From assembly GCF_902364025.1 (NCBI RefSeq), contig NZ_CABJCG010000001.1, forward strand, positions 682,001-746,000: DNA of 64,000 bases, in the 5' to 3' direction. Position 1 is the first letter of the stretch. Every line of letters starts with the position of its first letter. Source of the stretch: Enterocloster lavalensis (GTDB taxonomy: Bacteria > Bacillota > Clostridia > Lachnospirales > Lachnospiraceae). The notes beneath the pieces are model-generated. The model did not search any database. It was not told the origin of the DNA and worked only from the letters and a program-made list of their open reading frames with translations. Shown one piece after another: positions 57,711 through 64,000 of this stretch. The translations under genes and the position numbers were made by a program.

Positions 57711-58421
57711 TTATATACCCAGATATGCTTTCTTCACGTTCTCGTCCGCCAGCAGGTCGCGCCCCGCGCCCTGGAGGGTGATCTCGCCGGTTTCCAGCAC
57801 ATACCCCCAGTCCGCGATCTGAAGCGCCATGCTGGCGTTCTGCTCGATCAGCAGGATGGTCTTGCCCATCTCCTTGATCTTTAAGATCAGTCCGAAAATC
57901 TCCTCCACCACGATGGGCGCAAGGCCCATGGACGGCTCGTCGAACATGACCAGCCTGGGGTCGAACATCAGTCCCCTGGCAATGGCCAGCATCTGCTGCT
58001 CGCCGCCGGACAGGGTGCCGCCCAGCTGGCTCTTTCGCTCCTTCAGCCGCGGAAACAGGTCATACATCTCCTCCACCTTTTCCCTCACCTTTACCCTGGA
58101 GATCGCCCGGTCGCCGAAGCTTCCCGCCACCAGGTTTTCCTCCACCGTCATCCGCGGGAAGATATGCCGTCCCTCGGGCACGTGGCAGATTCCCCGCTGC
58201 ACGATCCGGCTGGCTCTCTCCCGGGTAATGTCCTCCCCTGCGAAGGAAACGGAGCCGCCCGATTTGGCCGCCAGGCCGGAAACCGCCATCAGGGTGGTGG
58301 TCTTGCCCGCCCCGTTGGCCCCGATCAGGGACACGATCTGATTCTCCTTCACCTCCAGGCTGACGCCCCGAAGCGCGGAGATATTTCCGTAATCCACCGA
58401 AAGATTCTCTATTTTCAGCAT
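57711..58421 (-). CDS. livF: Branched-chain amino-acid-type ABC transporter ATPase LivF
   Basis: A 236-residue ATPase. Walker A GANGAGKTTT, signature LSGGEQQML, Walker B LVMFDEPSMGL, H-loop IEQNASMAL typical of LivF (glutamine/asparagine after the IEQ motif). ATG 58421 has GGGAGGG 6 bases upstream. Works with LivG, LivH, LivM and LivJ encoded upstream. Confidence 0.94.
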   Translation of the reverse strand: MLKIENLSVDYGNISALRGVSLEVKENQIVSLIGANGAGKTTTLMAVSGLAAKSGGSVSFAGEDITRERASRIVQRGICHVPEGRHIFPRMTVEENLVAGSFGDRAISRVKVREKVEEMYDLFPRLKERKSQLGGTLSGGEQQMLAIARGLMFDPRLVMFDEPSMGLAPIVVEEIFGLILKIKEMGKTILLIEQNASMALQIADWGYVLETGEITLQGAGRDLLADENVKKAYLGI

Positions 58422-58434
58422 AACGTTCCCTCCC

Positions 58435-59202
58435 TTAAACGGCAATCGGCTTGCCGAAATACGCCTCGATCACTTCGTCGTTGTTCTTCACTTCCTCCGG
58501 CGTGCCGGAAAAAAGTTTTTTGCCGTAGTTCAACACCATAATGCGGTTGCACAGGTTCATAATGAACTTCATGTCGTGCTCAATCACCACGATGGTGTAA
58601 CCCATGCCGTTGAGCATCTTGACAAAGCTGAGCAGCTGCATGGTTTCATTGGGGTTCATACCCGCCGCAGGCTCGTCTAAGAGCAGAATGTCCGGCTTCA
58701 TGGCCAGGGCCCTGGCGATCTCCACCTTCCGCTGGGTGCCGTAGGCCAGATTGCCCGCCTTGGTGAGAGCGTATTCGCTCAGCCCCACCATCTCCAACAG
58801 CTCCATGCCCTGCCGCTCCACCGCCTCCTCGTCGGCCCGGTAGGCCCTGGTGTGGAAAATCGCGTCCCACAGCTGGGTTTTGGTGTGCATATGAAAGCCG
58901 ATTTTGATGTTGTCGAGCACCGTCATATTGTTAAACAGCTTGATATTCTGAAAGGTCCTGGCCATCCCCTTGGCGGCGATCTGCTCCGGGCGGATGCCCG
59001 TGATGGCCTCGCCCTTTAAGAACACATCCCCGTGGGTTGCCGCGTAATTGCCCGAGCAGACGTTAAAGAACGTGGTCTTACCGGCTCCGTTGGGTCCGAT
59101 CACCCCGAAAATCTCCCCCTTCTCCACCTGCATGTCCACCTGCTCCACCGCCTTTAAGCCGCCGAAATACATACAGACCTGTTTTGTCTCCAATATCGTC
59201 AT
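58435..59202 (-). CDS. livG: Branched-chain amino-acid-type ABC transporter ATPase LivG
   Basis: A 255-residue ATPase with Walker A GPNGAGKTTF, ARTFQNIKLF (LivG-specific), LAYGTQRKVEIARAL signature, Walker B ILLLDEPAAGMNP and EHDM switch. ATG 59202 (AAAGGAG upstream) overlaps livM by 4 bases. 13 bases before livF. Confidence 0.95.
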   Translation of the reverse strand: MTILETKQVCMYFGGLKAVEQVDMQVEKGEIFGVIGPNGAGKTTFFNVCSGNYAATHGDVFLKGEAITGIRPEQIAAKGMARTFQNIKLFNNMTVLDNIKIGFHMHTKTQLWDAIFHTRAYRADEEAVERQGMELLEMVGLSEYALTKAGNLAYGTQRKVEIARALAMKPDILLLDEPAAGMNPNETMQLLSFVKMLNGMGYTIVVIEHDMKFIMNLCNRIMVLNYGKKLFSGTPEEVKNNDEVIEAYFGKPIAV

Positions 59203-60185
59203 TTTCCGCTCCTTTCGGCCTTCTTGCCGCTGTTCTTCGTCCGCTTGACCGCAAATACGCTGTTGGACGCGCCCACCAGCCCCTGGGGCCTGAACCACAT
59301 CATCACAATGATCAGCACCGCGTACATCACCATCCGGTAATCCGCCGCGAAGCGGAACACCTCGGTGATGGTGTTCACCACCAGGGAACCGGCCACCGGC
59401 CCGATCAGGGTGCCCTGACCGCCGATGATCACCATGGCCAGAATGTTGAATCCCTCGTCCATGGAGAACATATCCGAGGAGATGAACTGGTAATAGTAAG
59501 CCGCAAAGCAGCCCGCCACCCCGGCGATAAACGCTCCGAAGCTGAAGTTCAGGGATTTAAACCGCCTGGTATTCACCCCCAGAAAGGAAGCAGCAACCTG
59601 ATCCTCCCGGATGGCGATCCAGGCCCGGCCGATGCGGGAGCTCACCACCCTGCGCATCATAAACAGCACCAGAACCGCCAGCACCAGGGCCAGGTAGTAA
59701 AAATGCACCGGTTCGGAGAGCCTGAGGCCGAAAATCTCCGGCCTGGGAATCCCCTTGATCCCCATGGGTCCCCCGGTCAGCCCGGTCCAGTTCAAGGCCA
59801 CCAGGCGGGTGATCTCGGAGAAACCGATGGTCACAATCGCCAGGTAAACGCCCGCCAGCTTGATGGTGGGCAGGCTGACCAGAAAGCCGAACAGCGCGGT
59901 CACAAACCCGCTGATGAACAGCAGGGGCAGAAAACCCACCTGGTATTTCACGGCCAGGATTCCCGCAGTGTAGGAGCCGATGCAGTACAGGCCCGCATGA
60001 CCCAGGTTCATCTGCCCGGAGTAGCCGTTGATCATGTTCAGGGAACCGGCCAGCATGGTGTAGAGCAGGATGCGGATTAAAATTCCCAGCAGGTAGCTGC
60101 TGTGCACCACCACCGGCAGCAGGACCAGCAGGACGCCCAGCGCCGCCAGGACCATATTCCGGTGATTTTTGATCCATTCCATCAT
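59199..60185 (-). CDS. livM: Branched-chain amino-acid-type ABC transporter permease LivM
   Basis: A 328-residue permease with about nine membrane segments. GYSGQMNLGHAGLYCIGSYTAG and MFSMDEGFNILAMVIIGGQGTLIGPVAG are the LivM hallmarks. AGGAGG 9 bases before ATG 60185; overlaps livH by 4 bases. Confidence 0.94.
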   Translation of the reverse strand: MMEWIKNHRNMVLAALGVLLVLLPVVVHSSYLLGILIRILLYTMLAGSLNMINGYSGQMNLGHAGLYCIGSYTAGILAVKYQVGFLPLLFISGFVTALFGFLVSLPTIKLAGVYLAIVTIGFSEITRLVALNWTGLTGGPMGIKGIPRPEIFGLRLSEPVHFYYLALVLAVLVLFMMRRVVSSRIGRAWIAIREDQVAASFLGVNTRRFKSLNFSFGAFIAGVAGCFAAYYYQFISSDMFSMDEGFNILAMVIIGGQGTLIGPVAGSLVVNTITEVFRFAADYRMVMYAVLIIVMMWFRPQGLVGASNSVFAVKRTKNSGKKAERSGK

Positions 60186-61057
60186 AATTTAATACCTCCT
60201 TTTCGGCCGAACAGTCCCTGGGGCTTGACGAGGAGCACCAGGATCAAAAACACAAAGGCGATGGCATCCCGAAGCCCGGTGGTCATAAACATAATGCCGA
60301 TATTTTCACAGATTCCGATCAGCAGGCCGCCGATTGCGGCTCCGGCCACGTCCGTCAGGCCGCCCAGCACTGAGGCGCTGAATGCCTTCATTCCCACCGC
60401 GCCGCCCATGGTCGGGACGATTGTGCCGTAGTAGATTCCCAGCAGCACGCCGCCCACTCCGCCCAGGGCGCAGCCCAGCACATTTCCGGTCAGGGTGGAC
60501 CGCTCCACGTCGATTCCCACCAGGGCGGCCGCCTTCTTGTCCTGGGAAACGCTGCGCAGCGTCATGCCGGTTCTGGTCCTGTTTAAGAAAATGCTCAGGG
60601 CGGCCGACAGGCCGATCACCAGACCGAAGATCAGAAGCTGGAGAAAGGAAATTCGGATTCCCCCAAGGGAAATGAACCTGCCCCCGAAAAAGGTGGGCAT
60701 CCCCTTCACCTGGCTGCCGAACAGAATCTGGGCCAGGTTCTTCAGCAGCATGCTCATGCCGATGGTGCAGATCAGGGAAATATGGCGGGGCGCGTCGAAA
60801 AAGTGCTCGTAGCAGACCTTGTGGATCACCACTCCGCCCAGGCCCGCCATGAGAAATCCCGCCAGCAGGGCGGGCACCAGATGGGCGCCGAAAAACTCAA
60901 AACAGTAGTACGCGGCAAAGGCTCCGATCATCACCACCTCGCCGTAGGCGAAGGTCACCAGGCCGGTCACGCCCACGATGGTGCTGTAGCCGATGGCCAT
61001 CAGCGCATAGATCATTCCCTGGCAGACGCCGTTTAAAATTTGTTCCAAAAGATACAT
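60182..61057 (-). CDS. livH: Branched-chain amino-acid-type ABC transporter permease LivH
   Basis: A 291-residue permease with about eight membrane segments. GVCQGMIYALMAIGYSTIVGVTGLVTFAYGEVVMIGAF and IVPTMGGAVGMKAFSASVLGGL are typical LivH motifs. AGAGGGG 6 bases before ATG 61057. The gap to livJ contains a hairpin with U-tract. Confidence 0.95.
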   Translation of the reverse strand: MYLLEQILNGVCQGMIYALMAIGYSTIVGVTGLVTFAYGEVVMIGAFAAYYCFEFFGAHLVPALLAGFLMAGLGGVVIHKVCYEHFFDAPRHISLICTIGMSMLLKNLAQILFGSQVKGMPTFFGGRFISLGGIRISFLQLLIFGLVIGLSAALSIFLNRTRTGMTLRSVSQDKKAAALVGIDVERSTLTGNVLGCALGGVGGVLLGIYYGTIVPTMGGAVGMKAFSASVLGGLTDVAGAAIGGLLIGICENIGIMFMTTGLRDAIAFVFLILVLLVKPQGLFGRKGGIKL

Positions 61058-61102
61058 GATTATCCCCTCTTTTTTACAATTTTTCCGATTTTAGGGTATC
61101 AA

Positions 61103-61132
61103 AAAAGGCAAGGCGCATTGGCATTGCCTTTT
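61103..61132 (-). terminator. Partial terminator between livJ and livH
   Basis: AAAAGGCAA (61132-61124) pairs with TTGCCTTTT (61111-61103) on the minus strand, with more T following. Sitting between binding protein and permease genes, it would let some transcripts end after livJ, giving an excess of binding protein. Confidence 0.78.
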
Positions 61133-61150
61133 AAATGTTGCCGGATGAAT

Positions 61151-62374
61151 TTATTCGTCGTAGTAGTCGTATCCGGTGAGCGCCACCCACTTGCCGTCCT
61201 GAATCGCCATCACCCGGTATTTGCGGTGCACGTCCCCGTCCTCGGTGAAGGTGATGGGGCCGGTGATGCCCATAAAGTTGTCCGTAGCGGCAAGAGCGTC
61301 CCGCACCGCGCTTCTGGACACTTCCTCCGCGCGACCGATGGCGTCCGCCACCAGAAGAGCCGTGTCGTAAGCGCTGGCCGCCTGGATGTTGGGCTTGAAG
61401 CCGGCCCGCTTCTCAAACTCTTCGGCGAACTCCATGGCCTTGGGATCGCTCTCCTCGATGATGAACGGGGACTCCGCGATCAGGCCCTCCACGTCGGCTC
61501 CGCCCAGCTGGATCAGCTGATCCGAGTACATGGCGCCCGCTCCCATGATCTGCACGTCCCAGCCAGCCTGCTTGACCTGCTTGGAAATGATGGCCGCCTC
61601 GTTGTACTGGGTGATCAGGCACAGCGCGTCCGGATCGGTCTGGCGCACCTTGCTGATCACGGCGTTGAAATCCTTCTCTCCTTCAATAAAGCTCTCGGTG
61701 GCCGTCACCGCGACGCCGCTCTCCTCGCAGGCCTGTTTGAAGTTCTCAGAAGTCACCACGCCCCAGTCGTTGTTCATGAAAATCACGCCGACGCTCTCGG
61801 CGCCGATGTACTTCTTGGCCATGTACTTGGCCATAAAGGGGCCCTCGTCGTCCTGGCGTCCCACCACGCCGAACATGTAGTCGCCCATCTTGGCGAAATC
61901 CGGGTGGGAGGCGCTGGGAGAAATTTGAACCAGACCCTTCTCCTGGTAAATGGGCGCGCTGGCCATACAGCTGGAGCTGCTGAAATCGCCGATCACCGCC
62001 ACGATATCCTCCTCCTCGCAGAAGATTCTGGCCACGTCCGCGCTCTCCTTGGCGTCCCCCTTGCTGTCCTTGACCACCATCTCGATGGGCCGGCCCTTCA
62101 CGCCGCCCGCCGCGTTGACTACCTCTGCCGCCATCTGGGTGGCCACCTGGAACCCTTTACCGTACTCCGCGCTGTTGCCCGTGATGGGAGCTGCAACGCC
62201 GATACGGATGGGATTCTCCCCGGATTCCTCCGCCTCCTGGGAGGCGTTCTCCCCGGTCTGTCCCCCGCTTGTCTCGGTTCCCGCCGCCGGAACCTTGGCT
62301 TCTGCCCCGGAACAGCCTGCCGTCACGGAGGCCATCATGGCTACAGCCAACAGTACCGCAATCCTCTTTCTCAT
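61151..62374 (-). CDS. livJ: Branched-chain amino-acid-type substrate-binding lipoprotein LivJ
   Basis: A 407-residue lipoprotein. Signal with lipobox VTAGC (Cys21), then a charged spacer, then the Leu/Ile/Val-binding fold: IRIGVAAPITGNSAEYGKGFQVATQMA, GDFSSSSCMASAPIYQEKGLVQISPSASHP, WGVVTSENFKQACEESG. The ligand may be an amino acid or, given the ATC hydrolase-like gene in the operon, a thiazoline or cysteine-related compound (inference). ATG 62374 has AAGGAGG 9 bases upstream. Confidence 0.93.
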   Translation of the reverse strand: MRKRIAVLLAVAMMASVTAGCSGAEAKVPAAGTETSGGQTGENASQEAEESGENPIRIGVAAPITGNSAEYGKGFQVATQMAAEVVNAAGGVKGRPIEMVVKDSKGDAKESADVARIFCEEEDIVAVIGDFSSSSCMASAPIYQEKGLVQISPSASHPDFAKMGDYMFGVVGRQDDEGPFMAKYMAKKYIGAESVGVIFMNNDWGVVTSENFKQACEESGVAVTATESFIEGEKDFNAVISKVRQTDPDALCLITQYNEAAIISKQVKQAGWDVQIMGAGAMYSDQLIQLGGADVEGLIAESPFIIEESDPKAMEFAEEFEKRAGFKPNIQAASAYDTALLVADAIGRAEEVSRSAVRDALAATDNFMGITGPITFTEDGDVHRKYRVMAIQDGKWVALTGYDYYDE

Positions 62375-62407
62375 GTTCTACTTCCTCCTTGTTTTTTTGT
62401 TATCTTT

Positions 62408-62442
62408 ATTATAGAACATGTGTCACAGGTTCACAACGTCAC
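62408..62442 (-). promoter_or_regulatory. livJ promoter with three GTGA repeats
   Basis: TTGTGA (62431-62436), a 17-base spacer and TATAAT (62408-62413) on the minus strand. GTGA occurs three times at exact 8-base steps (plus-strand TCAC at 62423, 62431 and 62439), covering the spacer and -35. They may be binding sites of the adjacent response regulator. Confidence 0.7.
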
Positions 62443-62465
62443 AATTCAACGCTTCTGTGGACTTT

Positions 62466-63563
62466 TTACAGGATCTTGTCGCGGTACTCCTTCGGCGTCA
62501 TCCCGGCGTACTCCTTGAACAACCTGGTAAAATAGCGCACGTCGTCGATGCCGCACTGACAGGCCACCTCGTAGATCTTCCGGCTCACGTCGGCCAAAAG
62601 CCCCTTGGCCCGCTCCATACGCTTCTCATTGAGGCAGCGCACGAACCCGGTTCCCGTCTCCTCCTTGAATCTGGCGGACAGATAATTGGGCGAGACCATC
62701 AGCGTCTCCGCCAGAGTCTGCAGCGTAAATTCCGAGCGGTAATAGTTCCGGTCGATCTCCTCCAGGGCCGACTTGATCAGCGCGGAACAGCTGCGGTTTC
62801 TGGTCTCTCCGATGAGGCGGACGCAGCCCATAACGGCCCGCTCCATAAACGGCAGAAGCTGTTCCGGCGGCAGCGCCTTCACCGTCTCCGCCGGATGCCC
62901 GGTTTCGCAGAGCTCCCCCAGCTTCCGGTTGTATCCGGCGAGAATCCCCTCCAGAGACACCAGAATCTCGCAGCACTGGCGGACTCTCCAGGCCTGGCTC
63001 ACGCGGCCCTCCTCCCAGAAAAGCCCGATCTCCCCCAGCCGCTCCGCCGTCTCCTTCTCCTCCCCTGCGCTGATAAAGCGCACCAGCCGGGCGGTCATGC
63101 CCGCCATGCGCGCCCCGGTTCCGGCGGACTCCTCCGTACGCTCCACCGGCGGCACCAGGATGGAATGGCGGCGTTTTAAAATCTGCTGCCCGGTCTTTGC
63201 CAGCACCGCCTCCAGCTGCTCCAGCTCCAGGGGCTTGAGCACGTAATCCACCACGCATTTTAACTTCACCGCCTTCTGGGCGTAGGCGAAGTCGCTGTAA
63301 CCCGAGATCAGAATAATCAGGGGCGGTTTTTCCTCGCGTTCCAGCTGCTCCGCCAGCTCCAGCCCGCTTATGCCGGGCATCCGGATATCCGTGACCAGCA
63401 GATCCGCCTGATGCTCCCGCACCGCCGCCAGGGCCTCCTCGCCGTTTTTGGCGCAGCCCACAAGACAAATCCCCAGTTTATTCCAATCTACCCACTCTGC
63501 GATCCCCTCGCGGATGATCTTCTCGTCATCTGCGACCACCGCCCGAATCATTTCCCCCTCCAT
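62466..63563 (-). CDS. Response regulator with AraC-type DNA-binding domain (YesN family)
   Basis: A 365-residue protein. Receiver domain 1-125 with AVVADDE acidic pair, phospho-acceptor in LLVTDIRMPGISG and DYVLKPLE lysine; a variable middle part; then two AraC helix-turn-helix motifs (FTLQTLAETLMVSPNYLSARFKEETGTGFV and IYEVACQCGIDDVRYFTRLFKEYAGMTPKEYR). Overlaps the sensor kinase gene by 38 bases. ATG 63563 (GGAGG 8 bases upstream) is used; ATG 63551 is possible. Likely controls livJ and the genes behind it. Confidence 0.93.
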   Translation of the reverse strand: MEGEMIRAVVADDEKIIREGIAEWVDWNKLGICLVGCAKNGEEALAAVREHQADLLVTDIRMPGISGLELAEQLEREEKPPLIILISGYSDFAYAQKAVKLKCVVDYVLKPLELEQLEAVLAKTGQQILKRRHSILVPPVERTEESAGTGARMAGMTARLVRFISAGEEKETAERLGEIGLFWEEGRVSQAWRVRQCCEILVSLEGILAGYNRKLGELCETGHPAETVKALPPEQLLPFMERAVMGCVRLIGETRNRSCSALIKSALEEIDRNYYRSEFTLQTLAETLMVSPNYLSARFKEETGTGFVRCLNEKRMERAKGLLADVSRKIYEVACQCGIDDVRYFTRLFKEYAGMTPKEYRDKIL

Positions 63564-64000
63564 AAGCTTCTCCTCCTGTTTTTTCCAATGGAATTCGGAT
63601 CACAGCCACCGTCAGGTCCCCCTGAATCCGGTACTGCAATGTATACTCCTCCCCGTATTGGTGCCTCAGCCGGTCATTGACATTTTTGATCCCATAACTC
63701 TTGGGCTTCACATTCTCCGCCGGATAGAGGATCCTTTGAATCACTTCCAGGTCCGCCTGATGCCCGTCGTTCATCACCCGGAACACCATGTGCCCGCTCT
63801 CGATCTCCCCGGTAATGGTCAGATGGCCGTTCTCATACTGCCCCTCGTCAAAACCGTGGATGATGGCGTTCTCCACCAGGGGCTGCAGCAGCAGCTTGAT
63901 AATGATGCAGCTGTTCATCTCCTCCTGGATGCGGATCTCGGACTCAAAGCAGTTCTCAAACCGGATCTGCTGTAGATTGATGTAGCTCTGAACCTGTTTG
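63526..64000 (-). CDS. Sensor histidine kinase, YesM type (C-terminal part, cut by window edge)
   Basis: The frame enters the window at 64000 and ends at 63526. Visible are YINLQQIRFENCFESEIRI, following the phospho-acceptor region, and the N-box LLQPLVENAIIHGF, the ATP lid YGIKNVNDRLRHQYG and a short C-terminal tail. These are features of the HisKA_7/HATPase pair of YesM/LytS-like kinases. Pairs with the overlapping YesN-type regulator to sense an extracellular signal, probably linked to the transported ligand. Confidence 0.92.
   Translation of the reverse strand, partial: KQVQSYINLQQIRFENCFESEIRIQEEMNSCIIIKLLLQPLVENAIIHGFDEGQYENGHLTITGEIESGHMVFRVMNDGHQADLEVIQRILYPAENVKPKSYGIKNVNDRLRHQYGEEYTLQYRIQGDLTVAVIRIPLEKTGGEAYGGGNDSGGGRR

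Overview
This window looks like a chromosomal segment of a GC-rich, spore-forming anaerobic Clostridia bacterium, most likely a Lachnospiraceae relative. That placement is an inference from gene content: a YtvI-type sporulation membrane protein, McsA-McsB-ClpC under a small GntR regulator, a DUF6465 protein, an oxygen-sensitive Asr-type sulfite reductase, and classic sigma-A promoters with strong Shine-Dalgarno sites. Nearly all genes lie on the minus strand; exceptions are a small plus block at 3.1-4.0 kb, dinB-rluA at 38.5-40.8 kb and a LysR-type remnant at 22 kb. Because the DNA is GC-rich, long open frames opposite real genes are common and were left out.

Layout. 0-3 kb: a glucose/N-acetylglucosamine-class PTS EIICBA gene with a promoter, RAT antiterminator and terminator leader, followed by the BglG/LicT-type antiterminator that probably acts on it. 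3.1-4.0 kb: an HxlR regulator and a flavin/PNPOx-type protein, each with its own promoter. 4.1-15 kb: a long anaerobic redox operon read right to left: mobA-mobB fusion, Crp/Fnr regulator, asrA-asrB-asrC, a NasA/NapA-like molybdoenzyme, a four-cluster ferredoxin, an FAD oxidoreductase, a TDT/SLAC1 transporter and moeA. The simplest reading is nitrate to nitrite by the molybdoenzyme, then nitrite (or sulfite) reduction by the siroheme AsrABC complex, with cofactor synthesis and redox control in the same unit. 15-24.7 kb: a FUSC membrane protein, a macrodomain gene with a 53-residue partner and a palindromic operator, a secreted protein, NhaC antiporter plus MalY/PatB C-S lyase behind a structured leader, a MITE-like insertion in a LysR remnant, a glycosyltransferase fused to a DNA glycosylase, and an AT-richer unknown gene.

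24.7-31.8 kb: tRNA-Trp, radA, a small conserved protein, and the protein quality-control operon GntR-mcsA-mcsB-clpC. 31.8-38.3 kb: a three-gene cell-surface operon (glucosaminidase, small exported protein, cohesin/cadherin-like membrane protein) and a D,D-carboxypeptidase. 38.5-43.8 kb: SOS-type dinB promoter and dinB, rluA, a NOL1/NOP2/Sun RNA methyltransferase converging on rluA, a lysine/alanine-rich DUF6465 protein, and a second deoxyinosine-type glycosylase. 43.8-51.2 kb: L,D-transpeptidase, DUF523, MATE exporter, YtvI, HisC and a second aminotransferase. 51.4-55.2 kb: a YtrA-like regulator with an ABC transporter. 55.4-64 kb: an orphan HicB-like protein, then a branched-chain amino-acid-type ABC transporter operon (livJ-H-M-G-F) ending in an unusual fusion of an NAD(P)-binding domain with an L-2-amino-thiazoline-4-carboxylate hydrolase-like domain, with a YesM/YesN-type two-component system upstream.

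Most noteworthy: the Mo-enzyme/Asr operon with FNR-like palindromes; the three-way-junction leader/terminator before malY; the MITE with perfect 8-bp target duplication; the GT2-DNA glycosylase fusion; the dehydrogenase-like/ATC hydrolase fusion tied to a Liv transporter; and a juxtamembrane module shared by two neighbouring surface proteins. All functions are read from sequence by eye; no database search was run.
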